From the NCBI GenBank assembly GCA_002482765.1, contig DLGP01000094.1, positions 1 to 9,684 of the forward strand: DNA of 9,684 nt, in the 5' to 3' direction. Below the pieces are notes generated by a model that saw only the letters and a program-made list of their open reading frames with translations, was not told where the DNA came from and ran no database searches. Source of the stretch: Alphaproteobacteria bacterium UBA7691. Its GTDB lineage: Bacteria > Pseudomonadota > Alphaproteobacteria > Ferrovibrionales > Ferrovibrionaceae. This document shows, one piece after another, positions 1 through 4,840 of the stretch; within the stretch, counting starts at the first letter, position 1; every line of letters starts with the position of its first letter. Both the position numbers and the translations under genes were made by a program.

Positions 1-1479
1 GGTGCCATGGCAGGCCGGGCAGCCGGCGGCTTCATGCAGATGATCCGGCGCCGGCAGCCCGGCAGCGGCAAAAACGGCCGCGGCCCGCCCGTCAACCGCC
101 ACCGGCCGGGCGCAATCCGGGCACAGCCGGCGCACCAGGCGCTGGGCCAGCACACCATTCAGCGTGGCCGACAGCAGATAAGGCTCCACGCCCATATCGA
201 GCAGGCGCGGAATCGCACCCACCGCATCGTTGGTATGCAGGGTGGATAGGATCAGATGCCCGGTGAGGGCGGCCTGGATGGCGATGCGGGCGGTTTCGCC
301 ATCGCGGATTTCACCCACCATCAGGATATCCGGATCGTGGCGCAGAAAGGCGCGCAGCACACGGGCAAAATCCAGGCCGATGCCGGGCCGCACCTGAATC
401 TGATTGATGCCATCGAGGCGGAATTCGACCGGGTCTTCCACCGTGAGGATTTTCACCTCCGGCCGGTTCAGCCGCGCCAGCAGGCCATACAGCGTGGTGG
501 TTTTGCCCGAGCCGGTGGGGCCGGTGACCAGCAGGATGCCATGCGGTTTCTGCACCAGCTTTTCCAGCCCCGCCGACAATCCGGCATCAAAGCCGAGCGC
601 GGCAATATCCTGGCGCAGATGGCCGCGATCCAGCAGGCGCAATGCCACCGCCTCGCCATGCAAGGCCGGCAAGGTGGCAACCCGGATATCGATCTCGCGG
701 CCATCCACACTATGCCGCACGCGGCCATCCTGCGGCAGCCGGTTTTCGGCGATATCCAGCCCGGCCAGCACCTTGATGCGGCCAATGATGGCGGCAGCCA
801 GATCGGCCGGCGGATCGGGCTGGCGCAGCAGGCGGCCATCCAGCCGGAAACGGATTTCCAGCCGGCTATCACCCGGCTCCAGATGAATATCGGAAGCCGC
901 CAGCCGCACAGCGGCACCGAGCAGCTTCTGCACATAGGCCACCGCCGGCGCCCCGCTGGCAGCATCGGCCAGCATGTCGCGGTCTGCCGCCTTGCCCGGC
1001 ATGATGCCGGCAGCTATCGCGGGCGCCACTGCTTCACCAAGGCGATCCAGCGCGCGTTCAATGGCGCCGCGCGGCGCCACAAAGCGCCGCACCGGCTTCT
1101 GCACCATCAGGCGCAGCGCATTGACGGTGAAATCATCGCGCGGATCGGCCATGGCGATATCCAGCGCCGCCGCATCATCCCGCAGCGGCAGCACGCAGGC
1201 ATGGCGCAGAAAGGACAGCGCCAGGCGCTCGGCCAGCGGCGGTTGCGCCGGAAACTGCGCCGGCTCGGCATACGGCACCTGCAACGCCTCGGCCATCGCA
1301 GCCGCCATCTCGGCATCGCCCACCAGGCCAAGCCGGCTCAGCACGGCTTCCAGGCTGGCGCCACTGCCCCGCGCCAGATCGGCGGCGCGTTCCAGATCGC
1401 CGGCCCGCACCTGGCCACGCGCCAGCAGCAGGCCGAGCACGGCATTACCTTCGGCATGCGACGAGGCGGCGGGCGGCAT
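1..1479 (-). CDS. gspE: Type II secretion ATPase GspE (C-terminus cut by window start)
   Basis: This is a cytoplasmic hexameric ATPase that drives pseudopilus assembly in type II secretion. The 493 residues in the window start with a GspE/MshE-type N-terminal domain (about 12-75). The segment ASDIHLEP (193-200) follows, then the Walker A motif GPTGSGKT (320-327), the Asp box VEDPVEF (347-353), the Walker B region DPDILMVGEIRD (382-393) and the His box GHLILSTLHTND (407-418). A CX2C pair at 453/456 and a second at 487/490 form the zinc site typical of GspE. The run DMGVEPYLLS plus VLAQRLVRRLCPDC reads as GspE rather than PilB, although PilB cannot be fully excluded. The frame is still open at base 1, and perhaps 60-80 residues are missing. 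The start ATG shares its A with the stop of the prepilin peptidase gene (TGATG) and has a GGAG site 8 bases upstream, so it is probably translationally coupled. Confidence 0.95.
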   Translation of the reverse strand, partial: MPPAASSHAEGNAVLGLLLARGQVRAGDLERAADLARGSGASLEAVLSRLGLVGDAEMAAAMAEALQVPYAEPAQFPAQPPLAERLALSFLRHACVLPLRDDAAALDIAMADPRDDFTVNALRLMVQKPVRRFVAPRGAIERALDRLGEAVAPAIAAGIMPGKAADRDMLADAASGAPAVAYVQKLLGAAVRLAASDIHLEPGDSRLEIRFRLDGRLLRQPDPPADLAAAIIGRIKVLAGLDIAENRLPQDGRVRHSVDGREIDIRVATLPALHGEAVALRLLDRGHLRQDIAALGFDAGLSAGLEKLVQKPHGILLVTGPTGSGKTTTLYGLLARLNRPEVKILTVEDPVEFRLDGINQIQVRPGIGLDFARVLRAFLRHDPDILMVGEIRDGETARIAIQAALTGHLILSTLHTNDAVGAIPRLLDMGVEPYLLSATLNGVLAQRLVRRLCPDCARPVAVDGRAAAVFAAAGLPAPDHLHEAAGCPACHGT

Positions 1480-2240
1480 CAGATTTTCTCCAGCAGCATG
1501 GGCGCAACATATACCAGCCAGCCGGCAAAACCGAGCCAGGTGCCAAACGGCACCATGGTGGCACCATCAATCGGCCGGCCTGTGAACCAGGCTTGCAGGC
1601 CGACATAGCCGAGCGCGCCCAGCGCCGCCAGCAGCAGGCAGGGCGCCAGCCCTTCCAGGCCGAGCCAGGCGCCAAGCGCGGCAAACAGCTTCACATCGCC
1701 GAGGCCAAGCCCATCGCGGCCGCGCCGCCGCCGGTAGAGCCAGGCCACCAGCCAGAGCAGCGCGCCGCCCAGCAGGACGGCCAAAGCATGATCCGGCAAT
1801 GCTGCCGGCTCCAGCCAGGCGGTGGCGCCCAGGCCCAGCAGCAGCAGCGGCAGGCTGAGCAAATCGGGAATGATAAAATCCACCGCATCGCGCAAGGCGA
1901 TGGCCAGCAGCACAGCACCAAACAGCAAAGCCGCGCCGAGGCGCCAGCCGGCATCGCCAAAGGCCAGCACGGCCGTAAGCGCGATCAGCAGCCCAGCCAA
2001 TTCAGCCAGCGGATAAAGCGCCGGGATCGTTGCGCCACAGCTTTGGCAACGGCCACGACACAGCAGATAACCGGCAACTGGCAGCAAATCGACCCAACCA
2101 AGCAAACGGCCACAGCCGGCGCAGGATGAACGGCTGGGATGCAGAACGCTGCCGCCGCTTGCGGCGCGCTGTGCCGCCGTGGCGGCAAAACTGCCCCAGG
2201 CCGCCCCGGCCAGCACCAGGCTGCCAGCCAAGAGACTCAT
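1479..2240 (-). CDS. gspO: Type IV prepilin peptidase / N-methyltransferase (GspO/PilD family)
   Basis: This integral inner-membrane aspartic protease cleaves the leader of type IV prepilins and pseudopilins and N-methylates the new N-terminus. The 253-residue protein opens with a hydrophobic helix and a GSF motif (16-18). A CX2C...CX2C zinc site follows (Cys40, 43, 65, 68), then YPLAEL (76-81). The two catalytic aspartates appear as D118 in RDAVDFIIPDLLSLP, the counterpart of the family's first D of the D-x-D...LPD motif, and as D182 in GLGLGDVKL. About seven hydrophobic segments follow the usual layout. A start 16 codons upstream (2288) is open but adds the non-hydrophobic stretch MLRRSGPIPPRYRCGA. 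The ATG at 2240 overlaps the preceding stop as ATGA and places the first membrane helix at the N-terminus, so I prefer it. It should process pseudopilins for the GspE encoded just downstream. No pilin gene is visible here. Confidence 0.93.
   Translation of the reverse strand: MSLLAGSLVLAGAAWGSFAATAAQRAASGGSVLHPSRSSCAGCGRLLGWVDLLPVAGYLLCRGRCQSCGATIPALYPLAELAGLLIALTAVLAFGDAGWRLGAALLFGAVLLAIALRDAVDFIIPDLLSLPLLLLGLGATAWLEPAALPDHALAVLLGGALLWLVAWLYRRRRGRDGLGLGDVKLFAALGAWLGLEGLAPCLLLAALGALGYVGLQAWFTGRPIDGATMVPFGTWLGFAGWLVYVAPMLLEKI
1488..1491 (-). promoter_or_regulatory. Ribosome binding site for gspE
   Basis: GGAG on the minus strand, within GGAGAAAATCTG, lies 8 bases before the gspE ATG and inside the last codons of the prepilin peptidase gene. 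It fixes the gspE start at 1479 and supports reinitiation or coupling across the one-base overlap. Confidence 0.7.
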
Positions 2241-3259
2241 GGCCCCGCAGCGATATCGAGGCGGTATTGGCCCTGACCGGCGCAGCAATGCTCCACCACG
2301 ATGGTGTAAAGGCCCGGCGCCAGGCTGAGGCCAAGGCGGGCATTGTAGCGCTGGCCCGAATCATCATCGCGGCCCAGCCGTGTGCCATTGGCATCCAGAA
2401 CTGACAACATGGTGTCAGTAGCGCCGCTGGTACTGAAACGATAACTGCCGGGCTGCGCCAGCAGCAGCCGGTAATGATTACGCCCGCCAGCCGTCGGCAA
2501 TGGATCAGACACACTGTCGCCGACCTGCAAAACCGGCGCTGCCTCGGCACGATCAGTGCCGCGCCGCACCGGCAAAGCCGGTTCACCATCGCCGGCCAGC
2601 AGATAGGCCGGCACAGTCTGCAAGGCGACAAAACCATGGCCGGGCGCAAATAGCCGCAAGACCAGCGGCCCGGCCTTAAGCGGCGCCGTTGCTGCAATAC
2701 TGGCACTCAGCCCGTCGCCGCTGCGTTCCAGCCGATCAACCCGGATACCGGGCGGGCCGGCCAGCACAAGCTGCCCTGCCGGCAACGCCACCTTGGGTGT
2801 GAACGCAACTTGGCTGACTACGCCACGCGCCAGCATCAGGCGGCTATTTGCCAGGCTTTGTGCTGCCGTGCCGGCCACAACGGCCAATGTGGCGGTATTG
2901 GGCAGGGCGGCCAGACTGGCGCGGATTTCAGCCGGTGCCGCCGGGCTTTCCGCCACGAGGCTGCGCAGCAGGAAACCCTGCGCCGCCGCCGCATTATCAA
3001 ACCATTGCCCGCCGCTGCCTTCCAGGCCGGCATAATATTGCTCGCCCTCGCGGCGATAATGCAGGCGGCTGGCCAGATTATCCGCGCCGAACAGGCGCGC
3101 CAGGGTATTCAGCGGCGCGGTATCCTCACTTGTTGTTTCCGCCCGTGCCGCCAGCGCAGCCACATCGGCCAGGAAGCGCCCGCGCAGATCACTCTGCACC
3201 TGGGCCTGAGACACAGCCGGCAGCATGGCAAGCAGCAAAAGCCCCAGCAGATATTTCAT
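2237..3259 (-). CDS. Secreted protein with C-terminal PPC-like domain, function unknown
   Basis: A 340-residue exported protein. Residues 1-19 are a classical signal peptide (MKYLLGLLLLAMLPAVSQA, cleavage before Gln20). The middle (20-245) matches nothing I recognise. It is alanine/leucine-rich and mixed helix/strand, with a strand-rich stretch around 150-215. Residues about 246-335 resemble the bacterial pre-peptidase C-terminal (PPC) beta-sandwich, with the typical flow NHYRLLLAQPGSYRF, then D-x-MLSVLD-NG, then DDDSG, then LAPGLYTIVVE. PPC domains usually occur on secreted enzymes and are often removed after export, but no protease domain is present. Vicinal cysteines (325-326) sit near the end of the fold. 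The start overlaps the upstream stop as ATGA, and the stop overlaps the prepilin peptidase start in the same way. Co-translation with GspO and GspE suggests a role in, or export by, type II secretion; this is inference from context. Confidence 0.85.
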   Translation of the reverse strand: MKYLLGLLLLAMLPAVSQAQVQSDLRGRFLADVAALAARAETTSEDTAPLNTLARLFGADNLASRLHYRREGEQYYAGLEGSGGQWFDNAAAAQGFLLRSLVAESPAAPAEIRASLAALPNTATLAVVAGTAAQSLANSRLMLARGVVSQVAFTPKVALPAGQLVLAGPPGIRVDRLERSGDGLSASIAATAPLKAGPLVLRLFAPGHGFVALQTVPAYLLAGDGEPALPVRRGTDRAEAAPVLQVGDSVSDPLPTAGGRNHYRLLLAQPGSYRFSTSGATDTMLSVLDANGTRLGRDDDSGQRYNARLGLSLAPGLYTIVVEHCCAGQGQYRLDIAAGP

Positions 3260-4671
3260 AATTCCCCCCCAAGGCAGCCGCGCGACACCCAGATGCGCTT
3301 GCCGCTGCTGAAGATACTGAGGAAACGGTTGCCGGTGCAGGGCGCCGAACTGAAGCCGATAGCGAAGAAGCTGTTCAACCGCAGCGAACGCACTTCAACC
3401 TCAACCTCGTTGCCCTCCTCGCGCAGCACGCGGCCACACCAATTGGCCTGTTTGGCAAAGATATTCGGCGCCGTGCAGACATAACGCCCGGCCAGCGGCT
3501 GGCGCCGCTCGGCATAATCCAGCGGCATGGTGCCCATCAGCGGCAAAGCGGCGCCGGGATAGGCGATCACCTGCACCGCAGGCGCACGCAACCTTTGGGC
3601 GCGTTCATTGGCCAGCAGGCCGGTGGCGGTGTTGCCGGCCACGGCGGCTATCTGGCCGTAAAGCTGCGCCGCCTCGGCATTGCGCCCGGCGCGTTCCAGC
3701 ATCATCGCATCGCCCAAAGCCAGTTCCGGCCCGCCAAGAGCGTTCACCCGTCCGCTCGCCTCATACATCACACTGGCCGAAACCGGCTGCGGGTAGGGCG
3801 CCGCCTGATAAACCGGCGCCTGATAGGCTGGCTGCTGGTAGGCTGGAGCCTGATAAACCGGCGCCTGATAGGCTGGCTGCTGGTAGGCTGGAGCCTGATA
3901 AACCGGCTGCTGGTATACGGGCGGTTGATAGGCTGGCGCCTGGTAAGCCGGGGCGGCAGCGCCGCGATAGGCGCTGGGCGACCAGGGCGAGACATAACCG
4001 GCACCGGCCGGCGCCACAGCCGGCGCAACCGTTGTCGGCACATAAGCCGGCGGCACATAAACCGGCGGCGCATAAGCAGCCTGAGGCTGGTAAGCCGGCG
4101 GCGCCTGATACACCTGTTGCTGGTATTGTGGCGGTAGTTGCGCCTGAATTTGTGGTTGAACGGGAATCGGTTGCGGCGGACGCTCGCGCATCTGGCGCAG
4201 TTCCGACGCTTCCATCTGGCGTTCTGAAATCAGGGCGCCATCGGCATAAACCGCGCGGATGGTGGCGCCATTTGGCCGGCGCAGGATAAATTCGCCATGG
4301 CGGATGCCGCGCCGATATTGCCCCACCAGCAAGGTGCCATCAGCAAAGGTGGTGCTGGCCTGGCCATCCAGTTCGCCGGCAAGAAAACTGCCCTCATTCC
4401 GTTCACGCGGCTTGCCATCGCGCAACCACAGCAACGTACCCTGACCATGCAGCAGGCCATTGGCGCAATCGCCGCTCCAGCGAATGGTTTCGCCCAGGCG
4501 CGGAATCGGATTGGAAGTGGCGCAGCCGTTTTCTGCATCGGCAATAAAGCCTGGCATCTGGGCTGCGGCCTGCGGCTGCGCGACAACAGCATGATGCACC
4601 ATCAGCGCATAACCGGCAGCCGCAGCAAGCAGCGGCCAGCCGAAAGGGCGCCTATGGACGAGTTGGTGCAT
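3256..4671 (-). CDS. MORN-repeat envelope protein with Tyr/Pro/Gln-rich repeat region
   Basis: A 471-residue protein, first in the minus-strand operon. Residues 12-31 form a hydrophobic segment after a basic N-terminus (HRRPFGWPLLAAAAG), read as an uncleaved anchor or a signal peptide. Three MORN-like units follow: WSGDCANGLLHGQGTLLW (65-82), a degenerate one at about 93-112, and LVGQYRRGIRHGEFILRRPNG (115-135). Residues 165-300 are low complexity, built from YQAP, YQQP and YVPP units. Residues 315-362 look helical and TPR-like (LALGDAMMLERAGRNAEAAQLYGQ). The C-terminal domain (390-471) is strand-rich with four cysteines (399, 412, 445, 466) that could form two disulfides in the periplasm. 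I do not recognise that domain. MORN repeats are structural or membrane/peptide-binding modules, and no enzyme domain is attached. A wall-spanning or scaffold role is possible but unproven. No strong ribosome binding site precedes the ATG at 4671. Confidence 0.8.
   Translation of the reverse strand: MHQLVHRRPFGWPLLAAAAGYALMVHHAVVAQPQAAAQMPGFIADAENGCATSNPIPRLGETIRWSGDCANGLLHGQGTLLWLRDGKPRERNEGSFLAGELDGQASTTFADGTLLVGQYRRGIRHGEFILRRPNGATIRAVYADGALISERQMEASELRQMRERPPQPIPVQPQIQAQLPPQYQQQVYQAPPAYQPQAAYAPPVYVPPAYVPTTVAPAVAPAGAGYVSPWSPSAYRGAAAPAYQAPAYQPPVYQQPVYQAPAYQQPAYQAPVYQAPAYQQPAYQAPVYQAAPYPQPVSASVMYEASGRVNALGGPELALGDAMMLERAGRNAEAAQLYGQIAAVAGNTATGLLANERAQRLRAPAVQVIAYPGAALPLMGTMPLDYAERRQPLAGRYVCTAPNIFAKQANWCGRVLREEGNEVEVEVRSLRLNSFFAIGFSSAPCTGNRFLSIFSSGKRIWVSRGCLGGEL
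3264..3270 (-). promoter_or_regulatory. G7 tract acting as ribosome binding site for the PPC-domain gene
   Basis: On the minus strand a run of seven G lies four bases before the ATG at 3259 (TTGGGGGGGAATTATGA). It offers a G-rich Shine-Dalgarno-like sequence and also encodes Gly-Gly near the end of the upstream gene. The assignment as a ribosome binding site is moderate, because no full AGGAGG is present. Confidence 0.45.
3803..3907. repeat. 45-bp exact tandem repeat (2.3 copies) inside the MORN-protein gene
   Basis: Bases 3803-3847 and 3848-3892 are identical, and the first 15 bases repeat again at 3893-3907. Each 45-bp unit is built from three related 15-bp units encoding YQAPA/YQQPA/YQAPV-type pentapeptides, read on the minus strand. 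More degenerate copies extend to about 4125. The perfect identity points to a recent duplication, and the length being a multiple of three keeps the frame open. Confidence 0.93.
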
Positions 4672-4721
4672 TTGTTCACATATGCCGCGCTATCGGCGCG
4701 CATCCGGCGCCCCCGGCCGCG

Positions 4722-4751
4722 ATGATTGGGGAAGCGGCACCGCCAAGTCAA
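4722..4751 (-). promoter_or_regulatory. Candidate sigma-70-like promoter for the MORN/PPC/gspO/gspE operon
   Basis: Reading the minus strand, TTGACT (4751-4746) is followed by an 18-base spacer and AATCAT (4727-4722). This matches five of six and four of six consensus bases. Transcription would start about 40-45 bases before the ATG at 4671. The match was found by eye only, and the long spacer makes it moderate. Confidence 0.4.
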
Positions 4752-4768
4752 GGGCAAGAGCATATTGG

Positions 4769-4798
4769 TTGACAGCGCCGACAGCATCGAACGACAAT
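4769..4798 (+). promoter_or_regulatory. Candidate sigma-70-like promoter for the electron-transfer operon
   Basis: A perfect TTGACA (4769-4774) is followed by an 18-base spacer and GACAAT (4793-4798, four of six). Transcription would begin near 4805, about 35 bases before the ATG at 4841. This argues against the longer open frame that begins at 4682, upstream of the promoter. Confidence 0.5.
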
Positions 4799-4840
4799 GC
4801 CGGCGGGGAAAATTGTTTCGCCAGAACAATGGGCTGGGGG

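Noticed and set aside
256..1608. A 450-codon open frame on the plus strand
   Set aside because: It lies exactly antisense to gspE, whose Walker A, Asp, Walker B, His and zinc motifs are all intact. The antisense frame gives a Gln/His/Arg-rich sequence typical of GC-rich shadow frames.
2241..2288. A 16-codon N-terminal extension of the prepilin peptidase
   Set aside because: It would put Arg/Pro-rich residues before the first membrane helix and lose the ATGA coupling with the upstream stop.
3803..4125. A CRISPR-like or noncoding repeat array
   Set aside because: The units are contiguous, have no unique spacers, are multiples of 15 bases and encode a consistent Tyr/Pro/Gln pentapeptide in the gene frame.
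4682..4840. A 53-codon N-terminal extension of the flavoprotein fusion
   Set aside because: It is open, but it overlaps the candidate promoter at 4769-4798, is rich in Arg/Ala/Ser without fold features, and would push the FAD motif far from the N-terminus. A start at 4829 or 4841 fits the family.
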